Part shown: piece after piece, positions 35,471 through 44,487 of the stretch
Layout of the letters: each line of letters opens with the position of its first letter
Numbering within the stretch: position 1 is the stretch's first letter
Position numbers and translations under genes: made by a program
Assembly (NCBI RefSeq): GCF_000020945.1
Contig: NC_011295.1
Coordinates: 682,001 to 746,000 of the forward strand
Source: Coprothermobacter proteolyticus DSM 5265
GTDB lineage: Bacteria; Coprothermobacterota; Coprothermobacteria; Coprothermobacterales; Coprothermobacteraceae
Direction of reading: 5' to 3'
Length of the DNA: 64,000 nt
Notes under the pieces: generated by a model
The model's database searches: none
Told to the model about the DNA's origin: nothing
Seen by the model: the letters and a program-made list of their open reading frames with translations, nothing else

Positions 35471-37588
35471 ATGACTATCGTAGTACATAAAGGAGTCGAT
35501 CTTGACGCTTTCGGTTCTGCTTTAGCACTTGCACATGTGTTCGGTGGAAAAATGTTCTTGCCAGAACCCAAAAACAGAAATGTTGCTCGTCTTTCACATG
35601 CTGTACAAGAATGGGTAACGGATAGCGTTGAGGGTAACGTGATCTTTTGTGACACAGACAGCCTAGGAAACTGGAAAGCAGAGTTCATCTTTGACCACCA
35701 TGGCACAGTATACGGCGCAAACAGCAGTGCGGTAGCCATATGGCTTGAAGACTGCGGATATCTGCAGAAGATGTCTGAGAATGTTTTGGAACTACTCATG
35801 TCAGGCATATATGAAGATACTGGTTTTCTTCGATATCACTCAGCTAAGCCTTGGGACTTTGCAGCTGTAAGCTCCCTTAGGCGCCTAATGAAAAGGCCCT
35901 TCGAGTTGGATATTCACGTGAGTCCGCCTCTTAGTGAGTCACACTTCAAAGCCATGTTCAAAATACTTGAACGGCAGCATGAAATCAGACTACTGAGCAA
36001 GATCATAGATATCTCATATATCTATGAGAAGGAAAGTGAAGGGGAAATTTCTTCAGTGGTACAGCTACTACAATCCATGCAGGATATAAATGCTTACGTA
36101 CTTCTTGTGGGAAGCAAGAGTAGGATACTTGGCATATGTCGCAGTGACGAGACCGTGCCACTGTGGGATCTCTTGCAAGACCTTAATCCGAGTGGCCACA
36201 AGTATGCTTTTGTGTTCAGAAAGAGAGGCAATTTAATAAGCTTTTACGAGACCCTGCCCGATTTGCTTAGGTCAAAGATGTTAGCTCAAACGTTGGTGAC
36301 GGAAGTTAGCTTGTCAAAGATGGTTTTGTTGAAACCATGCAGCGTAAAAGAGGCGTTACGTTATTCTCGCGACTACGGTTTGGCTGTGGTATGTTTACAG
36401 GAGGAGCGTGGGCTCTATTTTATAACTAGGCACGACTTAGAAAGATTGGAAAGGTTAGGACTTGGAGAGAGTGATGTCCTCGGTTTTTCAAGGGTGTTAC
36501 CATGTTTTGAGCAGCAAGACGATTTGGCAAAGGCTTACCCCATTCTCAGACAGCGTATTCCTCTAGTTGTTAAAAAAGATGATGAGTTTTACATTGCAAC
36601 CACAGATGACTTGTTAAGGCAAGGTGTGGTTCAGTTTTATGAAAACCGCAGTGAAGTTATCAGGGTAGGAGAAACACTGTATGACCAAATTGGCTCTTTG
36701 CTTGAGCATCTTTCGAAAAAAGGGCTAAACGTGTATTTGGTTGGTGGCGCCATCAGAGATTACCTCTTAGGCAAGACACCTGACGATATTGATTTGTGCT
36801 TTGAGGGCGATATCGAGAAAATTTGCTTGGCTTTAGATGAGCTAGGTGTGGGCTATGATATGTTCGGTAAGACTTTATCAGTGAAATGTGAATGGAACGG
36901 AACTAAGGTTGAATTCACAAGAGCTCGCAAAGACTTGTACAAGAGCCCTGGGGTGTTAGCAGAAGTAGAGCCTGCTACCATATTGGAGGATTTGGAGAGA
37001 AGAGATTTTACCATAAACGCCATAGCTTTGCAGCTTACACCTGGTGTAAGTATTCTGGACCCATTCCAAGGGTTGGACGATCTAAAAGACAGAGTTATAA
37101 GACTTATAAAACCTTGGTCACTCAGAGAGGACCCTTCCAGAGCTTTTAGAGCTATAAACTACAAGAACAGGCTGAATTTTTCGCTGGATTCTCAGCTCAG
37201 ACAGGAACTTACAGCGGTCCAGGTGCAAGGCAAACCAGCGCCACGAGTGCTCATGGAACTTCGAAGCTTGCTTAGATCCTCTCAAGTGTTCGAAAACGTA
37301 AGAGATGTCATAAACTTCGATCTTATGAGGTTCTTTGGTAGGTCTTTTGTGTTTGATGAAAGGCTAATGTCCATGCTTGAGGAATTTCAGCAGGAGCAAC
37401 AAGTACGGACCATGGAAGTTAGAAGGATCTATGAACTGGTCACAGTAATCCTGGGTCTGGGCTTTAAGGATAGAGCAGAAAGAGAACGTTTTTTTAGGCT
37501 CCTCGGCGGTGCTGGCAGGCTTAAAGCTTTATCTGAAAAGTTGGAAGAGGAAGGGACCATAGGTAATCTACTTACGGATTGGCAGTAG
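35471..37588 (+). CDS. DHH phosphoesterase fused to a CCA/poly(A) nucleotidyltransferase
   Basis: A 705-residue fusion. The N-terminal DHH part (about 1-245) has VHKGVDLDAFGSALA, CDTDSL and IFDHHGTV, expected of a nanoRNase/phosphoesterase. A linker region (about 265-400) with repeated hydrophobic units may hold degenerate CBS domains. The C-terminal class II polymerase (about 415-700) shows VYLVGGAIRDYLLGKTPDDIDLCF, RRDFTINAIAL and the tRNA-binding part SLREDPSRAFRAINYK. All eight tRNAs here encode CCA, so it is more likely an end-repair, A-adding or poly(A) enzyme than an essential CCA builder. Related fusions are known in thermophiles. It has no obvious ribosome site. Confidence 0.85.
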   Translation: MTIVVHKGVDLDAFGSALALAHVFGGKMFLPEPKNRNVARLSHAVQEWVTDSVEGNVIFCDTDSLGNWKAEFIFDHHGTVYGANSSAVAIWLEDCGYLQKMSENVLELLMSGIYEDTGFLRYHSAKPWDFAAVSSLRRLMKRPFELDIHVSPPLSESHFKAMFKILERQHEIRLLSKIIDISYIYEKESEGEISSVVQLLQSMQDINAYVLLVGSKSRILGICRSDETVPLWDLLQDLNPSGHKYAFVFRKRGNLISFYETLPDLLRSKMLAQTLVTEVSLSKMVLLKPCSVKEALRYSRDYGLAVVCLQEERGLYFITRHDLERLERLGLGESDVLGFSRVLPCFEQQDDLAKAYPILRQRIPLVVKKDDEFYIATTDDLLRQGVVQFYENRSEVIRVGETLYDQIGSLLEHLSKKGLNVYLVGGAIRDYLLGKTPDDIDLCFEGDIEKICLALDELGVGYDMFGKTLSVKCEWNGTKVEFTRARKDLYKSPGVLAEVEPATILEDLERRDFTINAIALQLTPGVSILDPFQGLDDLKDRVIRLIKPWSLREDPSRAFRAINYKNRLNFSLDSQLRQELTAVQVQGKPAPRVLMELRSLLRSSQVFENVRDVINFDLMRFFGRSFVFDERLMSMLEEFQQEQQVRTMEVRRIYELVTVILGLGFKDRAERERFFRLLGGAGRLKALSEKLEEEGTIGNLLTDWQ

Positions 37589-37634
37589 CGATAATGCATG
37601 TAGACTGTGAAAAAGCTTTGTTGGAGGTGAAAAT

Positions 37635-38615
37635 GTGGCAAATAACGATGTAGTTGTAAGCGGTATAAGACCAACCGGTGTACCGCACCTCGGAAATCTA
37701 CGTGGTGCACTGCAGCAATGGGTTGATCTGCAGGAAAAATATCCGTGTTTTTACTTTATTGCCGATTGGCATGCGTTGTTCGGTCTTGAAGAACGTAGCA
37801 GAGAAATAAAAGAAAATACAAAGAAAGTACTTGCCACACTACTTGCAGTGGGACTTGATCCAGAAAAGAGCACCATCTTTATTCAATCGCAGGTGCCAGA
37901 GCACCTAACGCTTTTTACCATTTTTTCTGCCATAACGCCTGTGGGATGGTTAGAGCGTAATCCTACATTAAAGGACATGGTCAGAGCAGAAGAGCCTCTA
38001 CCTTATGGGTTGTTGGGGTATCCAGTATTGCAGGCTGCAGATATCTTGCTTTACAAAGGTACCATGGTTCCAGTGGGAAAAGACCAGCAGCCTCACTTAG
38101 AGATTTCACGTGAGATCGCAAGGCGGTTCAACAGTCTATTCGGTGTGGAGTTCTTCCCTGAACCTCAGGCTGTGCTAAATGAGTATCCCGTACTTCCTGG
38201 TACAGACGGAAGAAAGATGAGCAAGTCATATTCAAATGTGATCAGCATTGAAGACGACCATGAAACCGTAAGATTCAAGGTCAGACAAATGATAACAGAT
38301 CCTCAGAAGATAAGAAAGTCCGATCCCGGTCATCCAGATATTTGCTCAGTATTTCAGTTGGAGAAAGGCTTTGTGGACAGTGCTTATTCTAAAGACATTT
38401 ACGATCGTTGTGTTCAGGGGCTTTTGGGATGCGTTGAACACAAGAATATGCTGGCTGACATCATTTGGCAGTATCTTGAGCCCATACGGGAGAAGTATTT
38501 CTACTATTTAGAGCATGAAGAAGAACTCTGGAAAATAGCGTCCTACGGCAACGAAAAAGCTGAGAAGGTGGCAAAAGAGACCATGAGAGAGGTGCTGGAT
38601 ATTATAGGCTTATGA
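37635..38615 (+). CDS. trpS: Tryptophanyl-tRNA synthetase
   Basis: A 326-residue class I synthetase. HIGH appears as VPHLGN within SGIRPTGVPHLGNLRGA, and KMSKS as GRKMSKSYSNV. GTG 37635 follows TTGGAGGTG. Other family signs are GYPVLQAADILLYKG and PVGKDQQPHLEI. It precedes the two cmk-plsC genes and overlaps the first by 4 bases. Confidence 0.96.
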   Translation: MANNDVVVSGIRPTGVPHLGNLRGALQQWVDLQEKYPCFYFIADWHALFGLEERSREIKENTKKVLATLLAVGLDPEKSTIFIQSQVPEHLTLFTIFSAITPVGWLERNPTLKDMVRAEEPLPYGLLGYPVLQAADILLYKGTMVPVGKDQQPHLEISREIARRFNSLFGVEFFPEPQAVLNEYPVLPGTDGRKMSKSYSNVISIEDDHETVRFKVRQMITDPQKIRKSDPGHPDICSVFQLEKGFVDSAYSKDIYDRCVQGLLGCVEHKNMLADIIWQYLEPIREKYFYYLEHEEELWKIASYGNEKAEKVAKETMREVLDIIGL

Positions 38616-39316
38616 TCATAGCCATAGATGGACTAGCAGGTAGTGGGAAGACCACAGCTGGCAAAGGATTAGCCAAAGCCATTGGATTTCGGTTCATCAG
38701 TTCTGGGCAGTTATACCGATTCAAGGCATTAGAGCCTGATGTGGACCTTTTAGAAGCTATAAAGGAGCACAAGCTGAAAATTGAGTGGGACATAGAATGG
38801 GAAGGTAAAGGCATATCGGCGGAGCTACAGCGAGAAGAGATAGGCAGCAGAGCATCAGAAATAGCGTTATTGAGAGAGGTTAGGGATGAAGTAAACAACG
38901 TACTAAGGTTTGTAGCCGAAGGCGGGAACTATGTCATAGAAGGCAGAGACATAGGCACAGTAGTATTTCCCGAAGCTGGAGTGAAGTTTTTCCTAACAGC
39001 AGAAGAAGGGGTTAGGGCGAGGCGTAGAGCAGAGCAAGTAGGAGAAGAAGTAAACATAGCAGAGAGGGACGAAAGGGACAAGAAGAGGGAGATAGCGCCA
39101 GCCAAGGCAGCTGAGGATGCCATAATCATTGATAACAGTTATCAGAGTGTAGAAGAGACGATAAAGGAGATGGAGGGGCGCTTACCTAAGGACGAATTCG
39201 ACTTTCAACGTTTTTTGCAATACGTACTAGGTCCACCGGTAAGAGGGCTATTTCGTATAGAGGTAGTAAAAAGTCATCCTTTGAAGTATGGTCGCTGGAT
39301 ACTCACACCTAATCAT
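38608..39316 (+). repeat. Direct repeat of 709 bp, copy A
   Basis: This block is identical base for base, as far as I could align it by eye, to 39771-40479. It begins four bases before the first cmk-plsC ATG and ends right after the NH of the acyltransferase NHxxxxD motif. The offset between copies is 1163 bp. Confidence 0.93.
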
Positions 39317-39778
39317 GTTAGTGGGTGGGATCCTATCTGCTTAGCAGCAAAAGTACCTCGGCCTCTGCATTTCATGGCAAAAGCCGAGCTCAAGCACTCC
39401 TTAGGACCTCTTCTTTCGCTATTGGATATAAGCCCCATTGCTAGGAACAAACCTGACGTCAGAGCCATAAGAACTGTTCGGCATTTCTTATACGGCGAAA
39501 AGCTGGTAGTTATGTACCCTGAAGGTCATCGCCACCGAGACGGAACTGTGGGCGAGTTTAGGAATGGAGCTTTCTACTTCGTTCGCAAGAAAATGGCACC
39601 CGTGATTCCCGTTGTCATTAAAGGGTTGGAAAACCTCAGTTTCAATACCTTTTGGAACCGCCATGTAAGAATAGCTTTCTTGGATCCCATTTACCCTGTG
39701 GATGTAATCGGCATGAAAGAAGAGGAAATAGCCAGAATGGTGCGCGAACAGATTTCGGAGTGCTACAACAGCTTATGA
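38612..39778 (+). CDS. Cytidylate kinase - acyltransferase fusion, copy 1
   Basis: A 388-residue two-domain protein. The N-terminal CMP kinase (about 1-200) has the Walker A GLAGSGKTTAG, SSGQLYRF, EGRDIGTVVFPEA and the DERDKKREIAPAKAAED lid. The C-terminal PlsC-type 1-acylglycerol-phosphate acyltransferase (about 210-388) has TPNHVSGWD (NHxxxxD) and YPEGHRHRDG, the usual EG-containing second motif. Fusions of cmk and plsC exist in other bacteria. It overlaps trpS by 4 bases and the second copy by 4. Residues 1-235 match copy 2 exactly, the rest about half. Confidence 0.92.
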   Translation: MIIAIDGLAGSGKTTAGKGLAKAIGFRFISSGQLYRFKALEPDVDLLEAIKEHKLKIEWDIEWEGKGISAELQREEIGSRASEIALLREVRDEVNNVLRFVAEGGNYVIEGRDIGTVVFPEAGVKFFLTAEEGVRARRRAEQVGEEVNIAERDERDKKREIAPAKAAEDAIIIDNSYQSVEETIKEMEGRLPKDEFDFQRFLQYVLGPPVRGLFRIEVVKSHPLKYGRWILTPNHVSGWDPICLAAKVPRPLHFMAKAELKHSLGPLLSLLDISPIARNKPDVRAIRTVRHFLYGEKLVVMYPEGHRHRDGTVGEFRNGAFYFVRKKMAPVIPVVIKGLENLSFNTFWNRHVRIAFLDPIYPVDVIGMKEEEIARMVREQISECYNSL

Positions 39779-40479
39779 TCATAGCCATAGATGGACTAGC
39801 AGGTAGTGGGAAGACCACAGCTGGCAAAGGATTAGCCAAAGCCATTGGATTTCGGTTCATCAGTTCTGGGCAGTTATACCGATTCAAGGCATTAGAGCCT
39901 GATGTGGACCTTTTAGAAGCTATAAAGGAGCACAAGCTGAAAATTGAGTGGGACATAGAATGGGAAGGTAAAGGCATATCGGCGGAGCTACAGCGAGAAG
40001 AGATAGGCAGCAGAGCATCAGAAATAGCGTTATTGAGAGAGGTTAGGGATGAAGTAAACAACGTACTAAGGTTTGTAGCCGAAGGCGGGAACTATGTCAT
40101 AGAAGGCAGAGACATAGGCACAGTAGTATTTCCCGAAGCTGGAGTGAAGTTTTTCCTAACAGCAGAAGAAGGGGTTAGGGCGAGGCGTAGAGCAGAGCAA
40201 GTAGGAGAAGAAGTAAACATAGCAGAGAGGGACGAAAGGGACAAGAAGAGGGAGATAGCGCCAGCCAAGGCAGCTGAGGATGCCATAATCATTGATAACA
40301 GTTATCAGAGTGTAGAAGAGACGATAAAGGAGATGGAGGGGCGCTTACCTAAGGACGAATTCGACTTTCAACGTTTTTTGCAATACGTACTAGGTCCACC
40401 GGTAAGAGGGCTATTTCGTATAGAGGTAGTAAAAAGTCATCCTTTGAAGTATGGTCGCTGGATACTCACACCTAATCAT
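39771..40479 (+). repeat. Direct repeat of 709 bp, copy B
   Basis: This copy matches 38608-39316 exactly. The flanks diverge at once at both edges (position 39770 against 38607, and 40480 against 39317), a sharp boundary unlike gradual decay. Confidence 0.93.
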
Positions 40480-40941
40480 ACAAGCGCTTGGGATGGAGTG
40501 TGCCTTGCAGCAGTCTTGCAAAGGTCGGCTTACTACGTAGCAAAAGTGGAGCTTCGGCGCATACTTGGGCCTTTGCTCTCTATTTTGAATGCTGTTACCA
40601 TTGTCAGGGATACTCCAGACCTTAAGGCTATAAAGGCCATCCGTGCGTTGCTGACCAAAGAGAAGATCGTCGTTATTTACCCGGAGTCAAAGATTTTCAC
40701 TGATGGTATTATGGGGCCTTTCAAAGAAGGTGCTTTTTATTTTCTTCGAAAAAGAATGGCGCCTGTCGTCCCTGTGGTCATAAAAGGCTTAGAGAGAATA
40801 ACGGTGAATACATTTTTTACTCGGCATGTAAGAATAGCTTTCCTTGACCCCGTATACCCTATTGACGTATTTGGCCTTCGAGAAAATGACATATCTGATA
40901 AAGTTAAAAAGCTTATGGTGAACGCTTATGAAAGTATGTAA
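39775..40941 (+). CDS. Cytidylate kinase - acyltransferase fusion, copy 2
   Basis: Also 388 residues, with the same CMP kinase domain as copy 1. The acyltransferase part diverges after residue 235 without any gap in the alignment. It keeps NHTSAWD (NHxxxxD), but the second motif reads YPESKIFTDG instead of YPEGHRHRDG, losing the glycine and arginine expected for lysophosphatidate binding; it may use another acceptor or be weakly active. A longer open frame upstream (to 39652) only reads the end of copy 1 in another frame. It overlaps ispH by 14 bases. Confidence 0.9.
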   Translation: MIIAIDGLAGSGKTTAGKGLAKAIGFRFISSGQLYRFKALEPDVDLLEAIKEHKLKIEWDIEWEGKGISAELQREEIGSRASEIALLREVRDEVNNVLRFVAEGGNYVIEGRDIGTVVFPEAGVKFFLTAEEGVRARRRAEQVGEEVNIAERDERDKKREIAPAKAAEDAIIIDNSYQSVEETIKEMEGRLPKDEFDFQRFLQYVLGPPVRGLFRIEVVKSHPLKYGRWILTPNHTSAWDGVCLAAVLQRSAYYVAKVELRRILGPLLSILNAVTIVRDTPDLKAIKAIRALLTKEKIVVIYPESKIFTDGIMGPFKEGAFYFLRKRMAPVVPVVIKGLERITVNTFFTRHVRIAFLDPVYPIDVFGLRENDISDKVKKLMVNAYESM

Positions 40942-41776
40942 AAAGGAACTTCATTTGGCTTTCCCGCAAGGTCCCTGTTTCGGAGTAAAAAGGAGCATCG
41001 AGCTTTGTCGCAAGATCTTGGAAAAGCACGGAACTGTTTTTGCTGTTCACCCTTTGGTTCACAACGAAATTGTCATGGCTGACCTTGCAAAGCATGGGTT
41101 GATTCTGGAGGAAGACGTAGAGAAGATTCCTTCTAATTCCTGGGTAGTGCTATCAGCCCATGGTACGCCAAAGGATGTTTTGGAACGTCTGAAGGAGAAG
41201 AACTGTAAAGTAGTAGATGCCGTTTGCCCTTTGGTTCTTTTTGTGCACAAGAAAGCGTTGGAAGCAGTTAAGAACTTCGGTAAGGTCAACATAGTTGGTG
41301 ATTCACAGCATCAGGAGATAAGAGCATTGACTTCGGAGCTTCCGGAAGGCTCGTATGTACTTTGCGGACCAGAAGGTAAGCTGGCGGACAAGCGTTTCCC
41401 TGTAGTGTTTCAAAGCACCACAGATCCAATTATTTTGCACGAGTTAGACGCTGAAGGTTACCGCATTATGGACACCATTTGTACTGCTACCAAGGGACGT
41501 CAACAAGCAAATGCTCAGCTTATTGAAAATTGTGATGCTCTGATAATCCTGGGTTCTTCTACTAGTGCCAACAGCAGGCACCTGGCTGCAAAAGCCTCAG
41601 CATCTGGTAAGCCAGTACTCCTCACGCTTGATCTAGATGAGGCAGCGTCTTTTGCCCTGAACTATGATATCGTTGGGATCATAGCAGGGGCTTCAACACC
41701 ACTAGATCTGGTCTACCAAGCCTATGATAGAATAATTACCGCATATGAAAAGGTTTGTAATAATTGGAGCTCCTAA
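40928..41776 (+). CDS. ispH: 4-hydroxy-3-methylbut-2-enyl diphosphate reductase
   Basis: A 282-residue Fe-S enzyme, the last MEP step giving IPP and DMAPP. The three cluster cysteines are in GPCFGVKRS, DAVCPLV and DTICTATKGRQ. The conserved HPLVHNEIV and SSTSANSRHLA segments are present. The cmk-plsC-ispH-der arrangement resembles several Firmicutes. It overlaps der by 32 bases. Confidence 0.94.
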   Translation: MKVCKKELHLAFPQGPCFGVKRSIELCRKILEKHGTVFAVHPLVHNEIVMADLAKHGLILEEDVEKIPSNSWVVLSAHGTPKDVLERLKEKNCKVVDAVCPLVLFVHKKALEAVKNFGKVNIVGDSQHQEIRALTSELPEGSYVLCGPEGKLADKRFPVVFQSTTDPIILHELDAEGYRIMDTICTATKGRQQANAQLIENCDALIILGSSTSANSRHLAAKASASGKPVLLTLDLDEAASFALNYDIVGIIAGASTPLDLVYQAYDRIITAYEKVCNNWSS

Positions 41777-43022
41777 TGTGGGAAAATCTTCTCTTTTCAA
41801 TCGCCTAGTGGGAGGGCGTAAAGCACTAACCTATGATCAGCCAGGTGTAACACGCGATTATCTTTCCCACATTTGTGAGTGGCGAGGCCGTTATTTTGAG
41901 CTTGTTGATACAGGCGGACTGTATCGAGGTGAGCAGGATTTAGAATCATTTTGGAAACGTTCCCTGGAAATAGCGCAGGATGCTGACGTAGTTTTGTTTG
42001 TTGTAGATGCTAGCGAGCACCTTAGCTCTGTGGAATACGACATTGCACAAGATCTAAGGAAAATGGGGAAAGAGGTCATAGTAGTAGGTAACAAAATGGA
42101 CCTGTTGCCTGAAGGTTTTAATCCTGACCTTTATAATCTGGGTTTTGATAAAGTCCAATTTGTATCTGCTACAACTGGCCGCAACAGCGGGGACTTATTG
42201 GACCTAATGTGGAAATATCTAGGTGAGGAAGATCAAGACATAACTAAAGAAGATGTTGAGTTTAGAGTTTCGGTCATAGGTCGCACAAATGCAGGCAAAT
42301 CGACGCTTATGAACAGACTCTTAGGCAAAGAACGCGTGCTAGTATCTGAAATGCCTGGTACAACCTTGGATTTCATCACAGAAACCATAAATGTGAAGGA
42401 CATGGTTGTGGAAGTAACTGATACTCCGGGACTAAGAAAAGGAGACCTAAGACGGCTTTCTGTTCCAGAAATGCTGGCAGTGAAAAGATTGGAAAATCGA
42501 TTACGCAAACAGCAGGTACTAATTCATGTTATAGACGCTTCTGTTGGACTCACATCTTTGGACGAAAGTGTCATAAGAATAGCAGAGGAAGAAGGAATTG
42601 GTTACATTGCAGTTCTGAACAAAATCGATCTTGCGGAAGATCCACGCAAAGCTGAGAGCATTCTCACCGAAGCATTCTTAGACAAGTTCCCGTGGGTTGA
42701 TCGAAAAGCGGTGATCGCAGCATCGGCAGAAGAGAACTACAATGTGGATAAGGTGACTGATGCTTTGCATCTGGCAAGACAAGACCTCGGCATTACTTTT
42801 AAGCCTCGCGAGCTCACTGAGCTCATAAAGCCTTTGGAAGAAATCATTACCGGTTATCGTTTCTACTTTGCGCTGCAAGTATCCACTTTGCCTTCGGTGG
42901 TAAAAGTCTTTGCTAACAAAGCGGAAATGCCATCGAATATAATGACTTATTTTAGAAGACAGCTCAAGAAATCCATGGGGATAAAGACGGCTTTGCCAAA
43001 AGTTATATTGGAGAAATCCTAA
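41745..43022 (+). CDS. der: Ribosome-associated GTPase Der (EngA)
   Basis: A 425-residue protein with two tandem GTPase domains needed for 50S assembly. G1 motifs are GAPNVGKSS and GRTNAGKSTL; G3 appears as DTGGL and DTPGL; G4 as NKMDL and NKID. A KH-like C-terminal domain completes it. ATG 41745 starts well inside ispH. Length is typical. Confidence 0.95.
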   Translation: MKRFVIIGAPNVGKSSLFNRLVGGRKALTYDQPGVTRDYLSHICEWRGRYFELVDTGGLYRGEQDLESFWKRSLEIAQDADVVLFVVDASEHLSSVEYDIAQDLRKMGKEVIVVGNKMDLLPEGFNPDLYNLGFDKVQFVSATTGRNSGDLLDLMWKYLGEEDQDITKEDVEFRVSVIGRTNAGKSTLMNRLLGKERVLVSEMPGTTLDFITETINVKDMVVEVTDTPGLRKGDLRRLSVPEMLAVKRLENRLRKQQVLIHVIDASVGLTSLDESVIRIAEEEGIGYIAVLNKIDLAEDPRKAESILTEAFLDKFPWVDRKAVIAASAEENYNVDKVTDALHLARQDLGITFKPRELTELIKPLEEIITGYRFYFALQVSTLPSVVKVFANKAEMPSNIMTYFRRQLKKSMGIKTALPKVILEKS

Positions 43023-43023
43023 A

Positions 43024-44379
43024 ATGGTACAGTGGCAGGGAAGATATCACTTCATGGCTGTAGGGGGCATGGGCATGAGTGCCCTTGCTAAAATCTTAGC
43101 TCAAAGAGGCATTTCTGTTTCGGGCTGCGACGTGCAACCTCACTTTATGACAAAAGCAGATTTATCAGCGTGTGGTGTAACTTTGTTTACAGGACATGAC
43201 CCAAAGCATCTTCAAGATGCAGATTTTGTTGTCTATTCCTCAGCTATTAAACCGGACAATGAGGAGTTTAGAGCTGCTTTGGATGAACACATTCCTGTTC
43301 TGCACCGCTCAGAGATTCTAGCAGATCTTCTGGACGAAGGTTTATCGGTAGCAGTAACAGGTACTCACGGTAAATCGTCGACTACGGGATTCATAGCGCA
43401 GGGGCTGGAACTTTTGGGTTTTGATCCAACTTTCATAGGAGGCGCCGTGGTAAACCCTTTAGGTGGAAATGCAAAACTGGGGAGCGGACCTGTCATAGGA
43501 GAAGTAGACGAAAGTGATGGTAGCCTAGTAAGGATTCCTGCATCGGTGAAAGTCGTTCTAAACTTGGATGACGATCACCTACCTTTCTATGGAACGATGG
43601 AGAACTTGGCTGCTACGGTGCACCGCTTCATATTGGGTCGCCCTCACAACAGTATTGCTGTGTTGAACTACAACGATCCCTTGCTCAGGGGAATGGATTA
43701 CTCTTCAAGGCGTGTGCACTGGTGTGGTTTTGGTTCGCCGGATATACGCATTGATGCGCTTGAGCTTGAAGGCGTGAACCCTAAGATAAGTGTTTGTTAT
43801 GAAGGGAAGCAATTCACTATTTTAAACGATGAAATTTTCGGTAAACATAATGGATTGAATTTAGCCATGGCTTTCTCTGTGCTTGTTGCCATGGGGATAA
43901 ATCCAAACTCCGCCGCGAAGGTTTTGGAGGAAGTTCAAACTCCGCGCAGAAGACAGCAGATTCTGGGCAGCGTAAATGGAACATCGGTTATGGTGGACAT
44001 TGCTTTGCATCCAACAGAACTAAAAGCTCTTCGTGAAGTGTTTGAATCGAGTAAGCGGCGGGTTCTACTTATTTTTCAGCCTCACCGTTATAGTAGATAC
44101 AAGCTCCTGTTTAAGGACTTTGTGGAAGAGCTTTCCCTGTGGAGCGATGTGGTTATCACAGAAATATATCCATCAGATGAACCTGTTGAAGACACCAGTA
44201 GTTATCCGTTATATGAAGAAATAGGTAGTAGGAACAAGTTCTTCTATTCAGACAAAGAGAAGTTATTCCAAGATCTGCCTAACATCATGAACGGCTATGA
44301 TATTGTGCTCTTTGCCGGTTTGGGAAGTATCGGTAATTGGGCGGAAGAGTTCTATACAGAAAACTCCACAAAAAGCTAG
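43024..44379 (+). CDS. murC: UDP-N-acetylmuramate-alanine ligase
   Basis: A 451-residue Mur ligase that adds L-Ala to UDP-MurNAc. The N-terminal domain begins HFMAVGGMGMSALAKI; the ATP loop is GTHGKSST; EVDESDGS, LNLDDDHLPFYG and FQPHRYSRYK are Mur-type motifs. It ends before the AT-rich promoter region of the nucleotidase. The DDH loop is shorter than usual but clearly MurC. Confidence 0.93.
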   Translation: MVQWQGRYHFMAVGGMGMSALAKILAQRGISVSGCDVQPHFMTKADLSACGVTLFTGHDPKHLQDADFVVYSSAIKPDNEEFRAALDEHIPVLHRSEILADLLDEGLSVAVTGTHGKSSTTGFIAQGLELLGFDPTFIGGAVVNPLGGNAKLGSGPVIGEVDESDGSLVRIPASVKVVLNLDDDHLPFYGTMENLAATVHRFILGRPHNSIAVLNYNDPLLRGMDYSSRRVHWCGFGSPDIRIDALELEGVNPKISVCYEGKQFTILNDEIFGKHNGLNLAMAFSVLVAMGINPNSAAKVLEEVQTPRRRQQILGSVNGTSVMVDIALHPTELKALREVFESSKRRVLLIFQPHRYSRYKLLFKDFVEELSLWSDVVITEIYPSDEPVEDTSSYPLYEEIGSRNKFFYSDKEKLFQDLPNIMNGYDIVLFAGLGSIGNWAEEFYTENSTKS

Positions 44380-44407
44380 TCAACCAATTCTTCAAAAAGC
44401 TTTTTCG

Positions 44408-44438
44408 TTAACTAACTCTTAATTTTCCAACGTATAAT
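44408..44438 (+). promoter_or_regulatory. Promoter of the nucleotidase gene
   Basis: TATAAT lies at 44433-44438 with TTAACT at 44408-44413 (19-base spacer, long). The leader of about 45 bases ends in AGGAGGAGG. It is the only promoter-like site between murC and this exported protein. Confidence 0.55.
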
Positions 44439-44487
44439 ATTTATAGTAACTATTCATGTTCAACCTGCAAAGGAGGAGGTGTTAGAC

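Noticed and set aside
39652-39774. Longer N terminus for the second cmk-plsC protein
   Set aside because: These codons read the end of the first gene in another frame; the protein matches the first copy only from ATG 39775.
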